Counted from the first letter of the stretch, positions 24,331 to 37,878 are shown. The stretch is DNA of 64,000 nucleotides from Citrus sinensis (GCF_022201045.2 NC_068560.1:30211501-30275500); one strand, 5' to 3'. Notes: generated by a model from the letters alone, not told the origin. Program-made: numbers and translations.

Positions 24331-27300
24331 TCCTGATGCTGCCGCTGCCCTCGCCCTCCTCCTTCAATCAACACATCACAACCAAACTTCCTCGTCAACA
24401 AAACATAAAAGAAACAGAAACCGCACTAGTTAGTGCTTGTCATCTCGTTCCCAAAAAAAAATAAAAACATAAGAATAAAGGAGAACGTGAAAAGCATTAA
24501 AAGTTGAAAAATTCGAATTCGACCGATATGTACATATTACATATTTAAATAAATTCTTTCGTATTTTATTCACGCATTATTTTTATTCGATTGTGCCTAC
24601 CCAGCGGTAGCGGCTTTGGAAAGCAAAGAGTAAAGAGGGCCGGAATTGACTTGTCAACAACAGCTGCCGCACAGACTTCCAACATAAATTTCCTTGCAGT
24701 TCTTTCCAAGTAAATGAAGCTTTTGCTCTTTTATTAGAATTTTTGCCCTTCCCGGGACACCGCACAAAACCGGAGGTCAACGTTTTTGACTAACGATAAA
24801 TGTACAGAACTATGGGCATTTCTAGTTTTGAACAAGTGATTTTTTTTTTTTTTTTCAGTCCGTTTGTTATTTGTTTATTTTTATTCGTTTAAAATTGTGT
24901 GCCTGTCTCTGATTCGCCAGGGAACGTGAAACCGCGTTGGTCCATGTGGGCTCGCAGTACCCAAAACCCAAAGTAATGCGTTGCGCTGCAGTGGGACCCA
25001 CACGTGTTCTTTTTCCGTTTCTTTTATTTTGAATTTTAGATATTTCATGGTTTAGGCACCCAGGCTGTGAAAGTGGCGCCATCATGTCAAAAAGCTATTG
25101 GGACTTCGGATATTAAGAAAATTTCGAAACTAGTTTACTCGTGACCGTTGCTCATTCGATGCTCGTGTTAGTTTATATACCACTAGCCCATAGCAATCAT
25201 TTAATAAATTTTTACTCATATTTATTCATTTTCGAAAATTTTCAGAGAAATATAACTGTATAAATTAAAACATAAGATATGTATTTATTAAACAACCTCA
25301 TTGGAACGATTGGATGATAATATTTCTCGCATAATAAAAATGCAAATGAAAACATTATTTTAGAAAGGAACAAACAATATATCATTGTCCGTATTATAAC
25401 AATGGAAGTTCTTTTTTCAAGGGCGAAGCTATATGTAACTGTAAGAGTGGGTGTCGGGCGGCTGGCCGGCTAGTGCGAGCGGCCCGGCCTTACCTAATTT
25501 GGCTTCCTATACATTTTAAATGATACGATTTTTTCTATTGCAGTAGATCTAAATTATTGGGTGTTTGCTGCTGTTGGCACGAATCGTGCAGCAGTTTATT
25601 TTTTTATGTATATATATAGAGATAGAGAAAGAGAGAGAGAGAGAAACCACGCCTACTCATGCCAGTGGATAGCATGTTTTCCAACAATTTATCGCTGGAC
25701 AATTAAACTATATTAAGGATGCCGATGCTCAGAGATTTGGACCGTGCACGCGACTCTCAATGAAAAACACATTAAACTTTCCCTTTCTCGTTGGGCTACT
25801 TCAGTTTGGGTTGGATCTAAAGAAACTCGGCCCACTGAAGACCGAACTGACACTTATTTATAAATTCTTTTCGCGCGATACTATCGTCAACCCCTTCAAA
25901 AATTCTTATAAGACAATTTCTGAGATAAATTCAATAATTTTTTTTAAAAAATAATTAACACACCATTTACTTCCATAGATAACATACCACAACCGAGACG
26001 TCAATTTTTTCGAGTATGAATTATGGTTACCCATTTAATACCTAGATTTATAAAATTTACACCCATTTATATCCTCAACTACTAACCCATTCCTTTACTA
26101 ATTCATTTTACTCCAATGATTTGTGCAAAAATTATCTTCGTAGTGTGCTGATTCAATGTATTTTTCCTTTTTTTTTTTCTTGAAAGTGGGGGATACAATT
26201 TTGAATAAAGAAAATTACACATCGATGTTTATGTTACGAAGGGAAAGTAGAGTTTTTGGTTTTGCGTTGAGTAATTTACATTCAAGCTCTTTTAGTTCAT
26301 CTAAAAAATTCAAGCAAATTATAAGTTTGTGAGATAAATCAGCTAAATCCCTAGATTTCACATCGCAGTTTCCAAATTAAATAATTAATGTTTGTTTGGG
26401 TGGTTGCATAATGATAACATATATCTTATGTTAAAGTGGTTCTTTGATGGAGACTGGATATTGATGGGATTGACTCAATTGACATAACTATCCGAAATCA
26501 TTAATTGGATTTTTTATATTACTCGTGGGAGGTTATAGTAACCGTACAGCTGGGTATAGTGAAGAGTCAATTTAGGGTGCATTTGGAGTTAAGCGGCGGT
26601 AGGCCCATAAGCCCAATTGCTCGACCTATCTTCGTCAACGCAAATGAAATGCCTCTGAGATTGCTTCTAAGCTGCTGGACTGTAGCATATACATGACATA
26701 TTGAGTCGTTATTTCATTGAAACAATTATGAATCCTTACATCATTCTACTCAATGCTACAAGAAGACCCAAAAATAATGTAAAAAATATGACAAAGTAAT
26801 AGTACATTCACAACAACCAACAGCCACATTCCACAGCTTTCAGTGCTATTACAACTTGCACGTAATATGAAAAATATGATGTAAAGGATAACCCTCTCGG
26901 ATGTTAATCTGTTTCTACAATAAATTTTGCCTCCTCCAATACCTTCATTCGCATAACGTCGCATCAGCCATTTGGAATGAGCCGAAAAAAATGAAGTCAA
27001 TTAAAAAAATTTCAACGACCATGCTGCGGCTTCAATTTGTAATGCATAAGAATAAGATTATTATCGAAGAACATAGCGTCACGTAAAGGATAGAACAGTT
27101 GAGGGGGAATTAGCTGAAACATAATGGGAAACCCACCCAAAAGGAAAAAAAATCCTACGAATCTAGCCATGCATTATTTGTGGACTCGCGTTAGTGCACG
27201 CGTGCAGCCACATTAATGTTATCATGACCCCACTGGTTGTGAAAAGGCTAATGCACAGCACTCGTCTTTTTCTTTTGTTTTTGTGCTCTTTTTCAGTTCG

Positions 27301-27442
27301 TTTGTGGAGCCATTCTCAGCCTACCTTAATCTTTTCAGGAAATTTCTTGCGACCGCCGATTCTCCTTTTTTTTTCTTTTTTCTTTTTTCCAATTTTGTCT
27401 TCTTTGCCCCCGCCCCCCTTCCGTCAATATGCTTCCAATACT
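24331..27442. other. Promoter side of the ATPase gene and intergenic DNA, no further gene seen
   Basis: The sequence near 24331 should hold the ATPase 5' UTR and promoter. A GA-rich microsatellite lies at about 25618-25645. The open frame 26746-27000 (minus) and others have no recognised motif. Confidence 0.4.
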
Positions 27443-27894
27443 CATCGGATCAGAGATGGCAAAATTCCGGTCTAGGTTCGGGTATTGCCATGACCGGATC
27501 CTGTCCGAATGCAATCGGCTCGGGTTTGGATTTGGGCTGAGTTTTAATTTGGGTATCCGAATTTTATATTTTTTAATATTTTATGTGTATGCATTTTTTA
27601 TTTTTTGGTAATTTTATAAGTTTTAAATTTATTTCAATAAAATTTGACATGAAAATATAAACTTTAAGTGTTTAAAATTTTATATATGTATAATAAATGA
27701 GTCAAGTAAATATAAAATATTTAAAATAATATATATTTTATAATTTTTTTAATAAAATCTGGGTTTCGGGTTTATCAAGTGATGTCTAAGACCGACCCAG
27801 CTTCATACCCGAGTAAGGTATTACCCGGCCTGCAATGCCCGAGTACGGTCCGGGTCCGGACCGGGTGGGTATTTTTATCACCTCTACATCGGAT
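27443..27894. mobile_element. hAT-type MITE with exact 8-bp target duplication
   Basis: The element spans 27451-27886 (436 bp). The left end is CAGAGATGGCAAAAT and the right end on the minus strand is TAGAGGTGATAAAAAT. It is flanked by exact repeats CATCGGAT at 27443-27450 and 27887-27894. Subterminal regions carry GGGTTTCGGG/CCGGGT-type motifs and the core is AT-rich with no coding capacity. An 8-bp duplication with TAGAGGTG-type ends supports a hAT assignment. Confidence 0.85.
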
Positions 27895-28019
27895 TCACAG
27901 TAATTGCCTTGTAATAGATGGTCTAACATTATCTAATTTAATCACAATATAATAAAAGGCTATTCTTGTTTTTGCTTACTATGTGACATTAGACATGACG
28001 AAAGCCACGAATCGGTAAG

Positions 28020-28200
28020 AATAAACGCCTATTTGAGATTGTTTTAAGGACATTTAAAAATGATTTTGAAAAGTTAAATGTTCATTTTAGTGTTTAATAA
28101 AATTTTTTAGGAATCACTTTTGGTAAAATCATATAATTCTACAGTATATTTTAAAAAATAAGGAATGAGTAATTTTTTAAAATATAATTTTAAGAATTTG
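28020..28200 (+). repeat. Dispersed AT-rich repeat, copy A
   Basis: Segments such as TTAGGAATCACTTTTGGTAA and TTTTGAAAAGTTAA also occur, in inverted orientation and diverged, at about 55555-55730. This marks a dispersed repeat of unknown class; the ends were not determined. Confidence 0.45.
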
Positions 28201-31177
28201 TTTTATATGTTTTATATTTAATACCATTCCGTATATATTATAAAAATCTAAACTTATCCTTATTAATTAAGAAATTAAGTTATTAACTTTAAATGGATTA
28301 TTGTTATTATTATTATTATTAGAAACACAAAATAAAAATAAAATTAATAAAATAAAATATTTAATTTAGTTATTAATTATTATCTATACACAATAAAAAA
28401 TATTTTATATACATGTTTATAAAATCTATAAATAAATTTTATTTTATACTATAGCAAATTTTAAAAAGTAGGGAAAGAGTTATTTTTCAAATTTTGATTT
28501 TGAGAATCACTTTTATACTTAATACAATCCCTTAAATATATATCCTCTTATATATTATAAAAATCTAAAATTATTCTTATTTAATAGGAAAGAAAATCAT
28601 TAATTTTAAAGAGATTATTATTATTATTGCCAATTATAGTGAGGTAAACAAATATAAAATAAAATACTTATTTTAGTTATCAATTATTATATGTTCAAAT
28701 AAAAAAATTATATTCATGTTTATGAATGTTTAAATAAATATTATTCAACATTATATCTAATTTGATCATTTATATTCTTACAGTAACTAACGGTGAGATT
28801 TACTAAATATATATACACATTTATACTTTAATTTTATTAAATAACAAACTGATTTTCTTTTATTAGTAGTAATTATTTTAAAAGTTATAACACGAACAAA
28901 TGACCCTAGTTATTTAAATGCTTTTCTAACTTTAAAAGCTATGATTACCAAATAATCATTTACTTCTGTTTGACAGTTAGAACCCGCCATTAACAAACGA
29001 CCATCTATAATTCCACTCGACAATTTTTATTTATTTATTTTTTTTGAGTGACTTTCACTTGACATTTACTGCTCTATTTCACAATCCCACCAATATAAGC
29101 CTAATTTCCAAACAATTTTAAAGCCTAAAAGTATCCACAAAAATTCCAAGAGTATCGGGGAACTCGCGTTTCACATAGCAAATAACCCCAAATTAACTTG
29201 CGGCAAAATCAAAAATTGAAACAAAAGCATGAATGATTAACCTTAATCACTTTTGGGTTAATAGAACTAAATAATGGGATACATAGTGTTGGTGGCAGGC
29301 AAAGAGGCTAGTGGGAGATCTATCTCTTATATCTCATCCAATCAACGAACGAAAACCTGTCGTTAGCATATGACAAATTGAATGGAGCCGCATCGTGGGA
29401 TCGCGCATGCCTTAAGAAAGGAGAAATTCTAAGTTAATATTATTTTCATATACGGAGACTGATGTAAAAGGGGAGCTACGTGTCATAACGCCAAAGGAAA
29501 GGAAAGAAAGAAAGAAAGTTATATATTATTTTTAAATGCGATGATAATTAATTGGTGAAATAACGGATACATATTTTCTTCGTGTTTGATGAACCAGAAA
29601 CAGGAAAGACTCGTGATGAACAAGAATCATCATTTCTTCACTCAATGGACATGGACATGGACATGTTGTTTAGTTCCTTCAATAAAATGCTCATCCATCT
29701 ATTTATCCATTTTCTTTTTTTTCTTTTGACTTCCTTCCGACTCAGCAGTCTTATTGTAACTGGACAATGTCGAATATGTGTAGATGCTAAATAACAAAGC
29801 AGAGAGGAAAAAGAGAAAAAAGAAGAATAAAAAAGGTGTGGATAAGATAAGGCCAATGACTCATCAAGCCAACGAAAAGAGTAAAGACTCCATGTCCATG
29901 GAAACTTTGCCTCCTGCACAAGATTGTACGACAATACGTAGAGTCTTTGCTTTCGCACAGTTGTGGCTTCTCATTATTTGACAAAATGCCAGAGCTGGCT
30001 TGGTGGACCCAAACTGCAAGAGTTTCAAGCTCGATTAATGCCAATATATCGTTGATGGGAAAGTCTGTTGGATCAGCTTATAGCCTTAGCGTAGCGTTAA
30101 GCATATATGGGCTAAACCTAGCTAACTGACAATATAAGTTTGGTCGGGTTCGCGCTGTTTTGATGCTTTACCTGCTCCGCTCTGCCCCATCGGCTCCTTG
30201 AATGTCGCGTCCGTTATGAACTTATGGCCCCGTTCTAAGGTTCTGCATTTGATTTGCCTCAATTAATCATAAGTGCAATTTTCGTATTTCCAATCAACAT
30301 TACATATGCATGTTGCTGACGAGCATGATCATAGTCTCGGAACAGGAAAATGTATGGAGATGTGGATCCTGTGGTGGATGATGAGCTGGATGCGGCGACA
30401 AGAAGAAGATGGACCATACTTGGTGAACGCTACCTCCATTGAATCAGATTCCAACCCAGTGACCCTAGCTAGCGATTGATGCAGATTCTAAGTGAAACTT
30501 TCAAATGTAGATTGAGACAGTTACCGATCAAATGTAATCTCCTACTGATGGTACTATTGGTATTGGCTGCGCTTGTTGCACCTCATCTTTTATTACCATC
30601 ACCAAAGACAGCTATCTTACTGGCCTCACCATTAGCATCGCTTTAATATACCGAGCCAACATCAAATCTGGAGATTACCTTTTTTATTAGGGGAAACAAA
30701 AAAATTTGATATTTCAAGAAAAGTTATTGATGAGGAAGGGGACAGTACTGCTTCAATGCTGTCACTTATAGTAACAGTTATCAATTAATGTGTCCTAATG
30801 GCAACACTGAAGGCGATCGATTCAATTATTATGGAAATTAATTTCAAATTCAATTATTACTTTGTACTTTCTTTGTATAAATGGAGGATAAGCAACTTAT
30901 GATAAACTCCCTCACTATAAGGGATGTCACTATTAGACGATTAGAGACTATCATCATGTGGGGTGGATGCAGGCAGCATAAGCGGCGGGTGATCATATCT
31001 TCCCCCTTTTGTCTTTTACTTTTGTTTGAGAAAAAGAAAGGGGGGCGGGATAGATGTAAAGGATGCCCGTATCTGTTCCTCTTTCAGCCTTCTTTCATAT
31101 TTTGGACCCTAAAGCAAGAAATTGAGGCTGGATTGGTCACTGGCTTTTGGTTATAGTAATTAAAGCACTTGTTATTA

Positions 31178-31203
31178 TAACAATGGAAGTTCTTCCATTG
31201 TTA
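31178..31203. repeat. Perfect 12-bp inverted repeat (hairpin, 2-nt loop)
   Basis: TAACAATGGAAG and CTTCCATTGTTA are exact reverse complements separated by TT. Part of it also lies in a 22-bp exact match (31173-31194) to 25392-25413. Confidence 0.7.
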
Positions 31204-31879
31204 CCCCCCAATTAAACCATAGAATATCCTTTTGCAAATTCAAATTGGGACCCTAATCCATATACCTAATAGGCTAATACCTATACCTACGAGTGTATAT
31301 AGAGCAACAAACAAATTTGAGAAACAGAAAAATCCGAGTTTCGAACGAACTAGCTACTGCAATTTTATCTGGTTCAGTTCAAGCTGAACGAACGGTTCTA
31401 GTCATCATACGATTGTAAACCAAAGATACCCAGATAACAGATATTCCTTTTTTTTCTTTTTTTGGGGACACAACTTTTTGACTACCAACAAAAATTCACT
31501 CTTATTATTAACAAATGCAATTATTTTTCTGCAGATGATGGGCACATACAGCCAAAATTTTATTTCTTCGTTTAGGTCGTGGATTAGTCAGGCGATCTCC
31601 TTCGAAAGCTGATTAGGAGGGGGCAAAAAAAAGTAAAGAAAACAGTAAGCAGTACGAAAATGAGTGAAATGAAAGAAGGGACAAAGCCAAATTTAGAACT
31701 GCAACTAACCTTACAGCGACCCATCACTGAAGCCAATGACAGTCCAAACAAAGTTACAAACCATCCTCAAAATTTATCACATATCGGTTATCATCTTGTC
31801 CAAGCAATACAGACCTGTCACTGTAACAAATTATACAATCCCCAGCTGCAGTGAGATACTCTTGCAGTCAAGCATCAGC

Positions 31880-31887
31880 TATAAATA
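31880..31887 (+). promoter_or_regulatory. Probable TATA box of the D14 gene
   Basis: TATAAATA lies 136 bp upstream of the D14 start codon, leaving a 5' UTR of roughly 105-110 nt if transcription begins about 30 bp downstream. Confidence 0.55.
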
Positions 31888-32022
31888 CCACTGCAGAGAC
31901 TCAAAGCCAAGCCACACACGTATACCCACGCACCCAACCTTTCCAACATTCATAGATAAACAGCAAATAGTGATTTTTCTTTTTTTTAAAAGATTTTTTT
32001 GAAGTTTGCTCTGATAAATCCA

Positions 32023-32991
32023 ATGGGTGACCTGTTAGAAGCCCTCCACGTCCGTGTAGTAGGTACCGGCGACCGAATTCTGGTACTTGCACATGGATTT
32101 GGCACTGACCAATCCGCTTGGCAGCGCATTCTCCCTTATTTAAACCATCACCGGGTGATCATGTTCGATCTTGTTTGCGCCGGCAGTGTCAATCCTGATT
32201 ATTTCGATTTCAGGAGGTACACAACTCTTGATGCCTACGTTGACGATTTGCTCAACATTCTAGACACCCTTGGCGTCAACCGCTGCGCCTACGTTGGCCA
32301 CTCTGTCTCCGCCATGATCGGGCTCTTGGCCTCCATTCGCCGCCCTGACCTCTTCACCAAGCTCATCCTCATCGGTGCTTCTCCAAGGTTATTGAGATAT
32401 AAGAATCCAGCAAAATTTAACACTAGTCACACAAGAGTCACGGGATCGTCCCCAGTGAGTCTAGTTGCTCGCCGTATGATAGGCGAAGTTATTTATTTAC
32501 TAGATCATTAATGTGGTTGTTTTTTTTTTCCTTTTTGCCCCCAATATTATGCATTATTCAGGTTCTTGAACGACGAAGATTATCACGGGGGATTTGAGGA
32601 AGCTGAAATTGACAAAGTGTTTAGGGCAATGGAGGCGAATTATGAGGCATGGGCGTACGGGTATGCACCACTAGCAGTGGGAGCAGATGTGCCGGCAGCT
32701 GTGAGAGAATTTAGCCGGACCTTATTCAACATGAGGCCGGACATATCACTATTTGTTTCAAAAACCGTATTTGACACGGACCTGAGGGGGATACTAGGCC
32801 TAGTCAGGGTGCCATGTGTTATAATTCAGACCTCAAAAGACGTCTCCGTCCCGGTCTCCGTCGCTGAGTACTTACAGAGACATCTGGGCGGCCGGAACAC
32901 CGTTGAGCTTTTGAAGATTGAGGGTCATTTGCCGCATTTGAGCGCCCCTGCGATCGTGGGTCCCGTCATCCGGCGAGCCCTGTCGAGATGA
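32023..32991 (+). CDS. D14: DWARF14 strigolactone receptor (alpha/beta hydrolase)
   Basis: Two exons (32023-32387 and 32562-32991) join in phase across a 174-bp intron to 264 residues; Arabidopsis D14 has 267. The Ser-Asp-His triad is visible: Ser94 in GHSVSAMIG, Asp215 in SKDVSVP and His244 in EGHLPHL, with [11 protein letters not shown] near the oxyanion hole. Sequence such as [14 protein letters not shown] and [14 protein letters not shown] favours D14 over its paralogue KAI2, which has DNMGAGTTNPDYFDF at the equivalent site. D14 binds and hydrolyses strigolactone, then recruits the F-box protein MAX2 and SMXL repressors to control shoot branching. The ATG at 32023 aligns with the family N-terminus. 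An upstream in-frame TTG is not used as a start. All active-site residues are present, so it should be functional. Confidence 0.96.
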
Positions 32992-33988
32992 TGATTTCTA
33001 TAGCTACTAGGTGGGGCCCGCACCCGGAATAATTTGTGGACAAAAGGCTTTTGGACTCGGGGATTATTATTATTATTATATGATCTTCTTACAAAGATAA
33101 GCGTACCCATGTGATTATCACGTGAAGACGTGTCCTATTTTGTTTTGTGTTTTCCTTTTTTTCTTATAATGTGCCAAACTTTTATCCTTTATTCGGCAAG
33201 CGAAAATCAGGAAATGAAAGGGCTGTCTGTTGTACTTTTTTTTTTTAATAACTATTGACATTGGATACTTTCTCGGACTAAGATTCTCCTTTTGCTTTTT
33301 TATCTTCTAATTTTTTTGGTTAAATGAGTGATAAAAGTTTGAATTTTAAATTTTGATATTAACAAATAAATTAATTTTTTATTTTATTTATAGTCAAATT
33401 AGTTTTTTTTTTAAATAGATTTGAAAAGCAGAGAAAGACTAATGAAAAAAAAGAAAAAAAAGAGAAGAATCTTAATCCATTTTTCTTATTCCGGAGGAAT
33501 TGCCGCCTACTTGTTATTTATTATACGGCGGAGAATCTTCAAACTTATGTCTTATTCGGTAATAAGATCCAAAATGTGAGACATCCACTTTTAGATGGGT
33601 TTCGGCCACATATTCTTTTCCTCCCGCAGCACTTTGTCTCTCTAATTTGGGTCCTCAAATCGAGAGCACAGGTCCTTCACAACTTGGCCTTTATTTGATT
33701 GTTTTTGTTTTTTCCAATTTTGCAAAAATACGGCAGACTAGTGACATTTATGTAACCAAGAATTATTGCAGCATGATTTCAGTATTAGCCATCTAATTAA
33801 TGAAGATGTTTCACTTCATTATCTAAGGTTGTTTCAATTTTCTAAGAAAAATAAAAACTACTTAAAAGGAGTACCCTTCATCCAAAATAAACTTAACGTG
33901 ATTATTGAAGCTTTTTAGAATTGTCTTTTGTTGTTAAATACTTGAATAGGCGAAGCAAACTCGCACGACAGTTCGTTACCACAGCCCT

Positions 33989-34103
33989 GGGCCTAGTTGG
34001 GTTTTAAATGAAGGCCTGTCCCGAACTCCTAATGGAAGGGAAACAAAATGGAGGAGGGCGAATAATTAGTCCAGGCCTTCATTTGTAAAAACCCACTCAG
34101 GCC
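33989..34103. repeat. Short fold-back repeat
   Basis: GGGCCTAGTTGGGTTTTAAA...GAAGGCCTG at 33989-34018 is reverse-complementary, with small gaps, to CAGGCCTTCATTTGTAAAAA...AGGCCC at 34072-34103. The spacer is about 53 bp. It resembles the end or whole of a fold-back MITE. Confidence 0.65.
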
Positions 34104-34134
34104 CATGACTGCCGTAATGCTAACTACGAGATCG

Positions 34135-34645
34135 GTAATATTTGACCCCCTTTATTAGCCTCCACCTTTTAACTAAGTTTATTAAAAATTAAAAATTAAT
34201 TTTTATCTCTCAACATACTTCATCTAGTCCCAAATTTACTCTTATTATAATTTTTATCTTTTATTCCAAGCACTCATCATACAAAACCTATAAAATCTAT
34301 TTTATAAAAGAAAAAAAATCTCAAAATCACTATTATATCTCTCTTTCTTTTCCATCGTTACTAAAAACAAATACTTGGTACTTCTTCATTATCCTCTAGT
34401 GACTATTGTAAATTAATTTCTTCCATAATTAAAAAAGTAGAGGGTATAATATTTGAGAATAGATAATAATTTAAAATTTTAAAAGAAATTAGATTAGCTA
34501 TATTAGATATTAATAGAAATTATCATGTGGGTGCACTTAAAAGTTATTTACTCTTTTAAGTCATTTCATATAAGGATAAAATAAGTATTAGTATAAAAGC
34601 GATTAGTGGGGACTAGTGAGATATAATGAGGGTGTCAAATATTAC
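34135..34645. mobile_element. MITE-like element with ~23-bp terminal inverted repeats
   Basis: The left end GTAATATTTGACCCCCTTTA and the right end on the minus strand, GTAATATTTGACACCCTCAT, are inverted copies 511 bp apart. The core is AT-rich without coding capacity. A TA dinucleotide can be read as the target duplication at both ends, but this is weak, so the superfamily is not assigned. Confidence 0.6.
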
Positions 34646-35908
34646 AACTCCAACTACCATGTGTTATTTTTAGAGTGGTGCTACGAAGGACTATCAACCC
34701 CTAAAATAACCTTTATCTAACTGAACCACGCCGGAAAAATAAAATAAAATAAAAATCATAATATTATTAATAACATCTACATGCCATGAGTTGATGATTG
34801 TATTTGTTTCATTCTTTTTTAATAACAGGTATGACTTTTAACTTAGTAAGGATGTCACTAAAAAACTTTTCAAATGAGAAGTGAAAAATGCTTCAAATGA
34901 GATTGTTATTTTCTCTCTCTTTAAATTTAAAAAGTGAATTCTCCTTCTTCAAATAATATTATGTTATTTTTTATATCATCATTATTAAAGAGAAAAGTAT
35001 TATAACTATATCAATGAAAAAATATAAGGTGATTAAATTTGGTGAGAGAAGAATTTAATTAGAATAATACAAACTTGTATCTATATGAAGAGTCATTTCA
35101 GAAAAAAAAAATTATATTTTCACCCTTCTATTTGCTAAATAGATAAGTAGATAAGCATTTATATTGTAAAATTAAATAACTCTTTTATTGATACTCTAAC
35201 AACAGTTGCATAATCATTCATTATTGACTCTATATACAATACCACAAATGTATGTTTGTGATATGATCCTAGGTTTCCATTGATATAAATAAAGAAAAAG
35301 AATAGATAATTGTTGATCTCTTCAAGAGAATCTTCCTTCAATTAATCAAAAGACTGTACGATTATTTGATTGGTAGAATATAAAATCCTTGTTTAGAGAG
35401 TTTTTAGAGAAACATTGAACCTTATCTAATTATGCATGAGCATGGTATTTCAAAATTCATAACACAAGCTAATTTTCTCTTTTTTAAGCCTAGGGATGGG
35501 CATGGGTTGGGTAGAATCAGGCTTGTGAAAATTCAACCCAACCCCCTGTTTAAGGAATTGAGAAAAAAAATCAACTCAATAGAACCAAATAAACATGTCA
35601 AATACAGACCAATTCAATTATTAAATTATCAAGTTGGTTGGGTTGATTGATGTTAAAAAAGAAAAAAAATCAAACATTGAAAAATATTAAAAAAACTATT
35701 TGGTAATTAATTGAAATAAGGAAAAGACAAATTAATTCTCTATAAAAACTATTTTAGTGAGAACTCGGATTTAATTTTTGAATTTTGAATCAAAGAGAAC
35801 CCAACTAATGTCAGGTTTAACAAAATGAAATCGAAAAAAAGTCTATTTTCTAAAAGAATATAAAGGTCGTCAACAGTTGACATTAATTTTGCTGAGAATT
35901 TTGCCATT

Positions 35909-35931
35909 CTTGGGTTGGGTTGGGTTGGGTT
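35909..35931. repeat. GGTTG microsatellite
   Basis: About four consecutive GGTTG units (TTGGGTTGGGTTGGGTTGGG) within AT-rich DNA, beside degenerate copies at 35490-35530 and 36030-36050. Confidence 0.6.
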
Positions 35932-37878
35932 ATATGGTTTAACTAACATGAACTCAACCTAATCCAGTCATTAATCAGGTTGAAAAAAATTGTCGAAATC
36001 CAATTAATCAAATTTTATTTTATTTATTTTTTTTTGGGTTGAGTTTGGTTGAATTAGATACAAGGGATCCAGAAGGGACTTACCGTGTTAGTCTCATCAT
36101 CACCATTGGTATTTTCCGTGGGCTGAACGCTAAACGATCAGCCTTACTTCGTTTGGTTTTTTCTTCTGATCAGTATTATAATACTAGTGGTATATTAGAA
36201 TATGAATTAAGATTCTTCAAGGAACCATTCTTGTATGCGTACAAGAATTACACACACACACACACATATATATATTGTCAATTCTGTCGTGTTTGTCCCA
36301 GCTGTGTCCATTTCTTCTGTAACAATACCACCCTGACCTATTCTCAGTTTTGGTACGGTGTAGGTAAAGAAGTCGCGGATGCCCGGGCAATAATTTAATT
36401 GAACCAGTGCTATGTGAGCGAAGCAATGCACTTATACTTTATATTTTATCATTTAAAACAGAAGCCTGGGTAATAAATGAACTGTAGAGAAATTGAAACA
36501 TCAGCTATTTGTCCTTATTGAGTTTTGAGAGTTGGTGGACGCGGCGGCCATCTGCCTATTCGGCTATATTCATTCCCTGGCGGCTAGCTCGGCCAAGTCC
36601 ACTAGGTGAGGGCTGCCATATTTGATCATTCTCTGCGATCATCATCGATGGTATTCTACCAAGGCAAGAATGTGCAGCTCTTATGGGGTCGGCTTCATTT
36701 GGAAGGCACTGGTTGAGAATTTCTAACTTAAATGTGTGGTTGGTCAAGTCAACTCTGGTGGCCCTCTGTTTCTTATCTCATAATCTTGCCTGTGTAAAAC
36801 GCGTATCGAATTGCAACTTTGCGAGTTTGTATGACCAACCTCCATAATGGTTTTGACCCACAGCAAATCATTGTTAACCCTTTTTTGGTCTTGGGTTATA
36901 ATGGCCCACCAGTGACTCTCCTAGACCGGTTCAATTTTAATTTCTGTCAAGAGTTGGCGCAACGAACTAAACTACCCACCAACTGTAAACTGTAGATTCT
37001 ATGCTGGATCTCTTGAACAGCAGTTACAACCCTCTATCCTAAAACATTTAATTAATTTTGCGTATGTGTGTACGCCATTTTCTCTAAAAAGAAAACGGTT
37101 ATAAATATAGTGAATTAAGGACTGTAAACTTCAGTTTTCTGGTCTTAAGAGAACACTGAAAGCTGCAAAGTAATAAAAATATCTATTTTCTTGTGCGTAC
37201 AAATGCAATTTTGTACATGGAATTTTCCATGAAGTCATACTGAAAGTCATTTCTTATTGTTTATTACGCGGCAGTTGCGAAGTCAATATCACTAGAAAGA
37301 AGAAGAAAGATAGAAGAAAAAAAAAAGTGAGAGATAGAAAAGAAAACTAGATTCTTTTATTAAGCATGATGTTTAAGCCTCGGACTAAACTTCATAGAGT
37401 TCAAATCAAACATGAACTTAAAAACACATAACATATCATTCCCTCAAAAATATTCTAAATAATAAAAGATTTTGTTACATGAGAAACATGGATTTTTTTT
37501 ATTTTTCATTTTTACAACATATTAGTAAGGTTCAATTAACAAAATAAGCAAACGGTCCATATCTCTTTCTCCGTACTCTTGATGAAGCTATCTCTTCATT
37601 TTCTTTGAGTTACAGAGTATATTGAAATAGTTATAAATATGTGACTGGGTTTTTCTTTTCAGATTTGAATGTATGGTGAATATGGTTGTTTTGTTACTTT
37701 TATTTGTTATGATATGTTTATCTTAGGAATCGATCTTTTTGAAATATCCACAGTCACTTTGTTACTCAACAAAGTCTACTCTTATAATGGGGATGGAGAT
37801 GAAAGAGTTGAGAGATATTCAAAGAATAACTCTAATCATTTACAGAAATATTGTTAGCAAATTAATGTATTTTTTTTA

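Larger units (their letters stand above)
27895..31879. other. 4 kb intergenic DNA, no recognisable gene
   Basis: AT-rich with (TTA)n runs near 28300 and 28610. The segment 28020-28200 is an inverted-orientation relative of 55555-55730 (listed separately). Open frames at 29582-30129, 30273-30479 and 30881-31156 lack recognisable domains. Confidence 0.4.
32992..37878. other. 4.9 kb intergenic DNA with MITE-like repeats, no gene seen
   Basis: Two inverted-repeat structures (33989-34103 and 34135-34645) and a GGTTG microsatellite are listed separately. A hAT-like end (TAGGGATGGGCATGGGTTGG, about 35490) has no matching partner end. No open frame has recognisable domains. A 63-codon minus frame at 36556-36747 is discussed under rejected items. 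Confidence 0.4.

Noticed and set aside
31999..32022. Upstream in-frame extension of D14 from TTG
   Set aside because: Plant translation starts at ATG; the ATG at 32023 fits the family N-terminus and length.
35480..36060. A further hAT element starting TAGGGATGGGCATGGGTTGG
   Set aside because: No matching inverted right end or target duplication was found; only a left-end-like sequence and a GGTTG microsatellite are visible.
36556..36747. 63-codon minus-strand frame ending QPSPSGLGRASRQGMNIAE, considered as a secreted-peptide precursor
   Set aside because: No signal peptide and no match to known CLE, CEP, IDA or PSK motifs; it may be chance or a relic.
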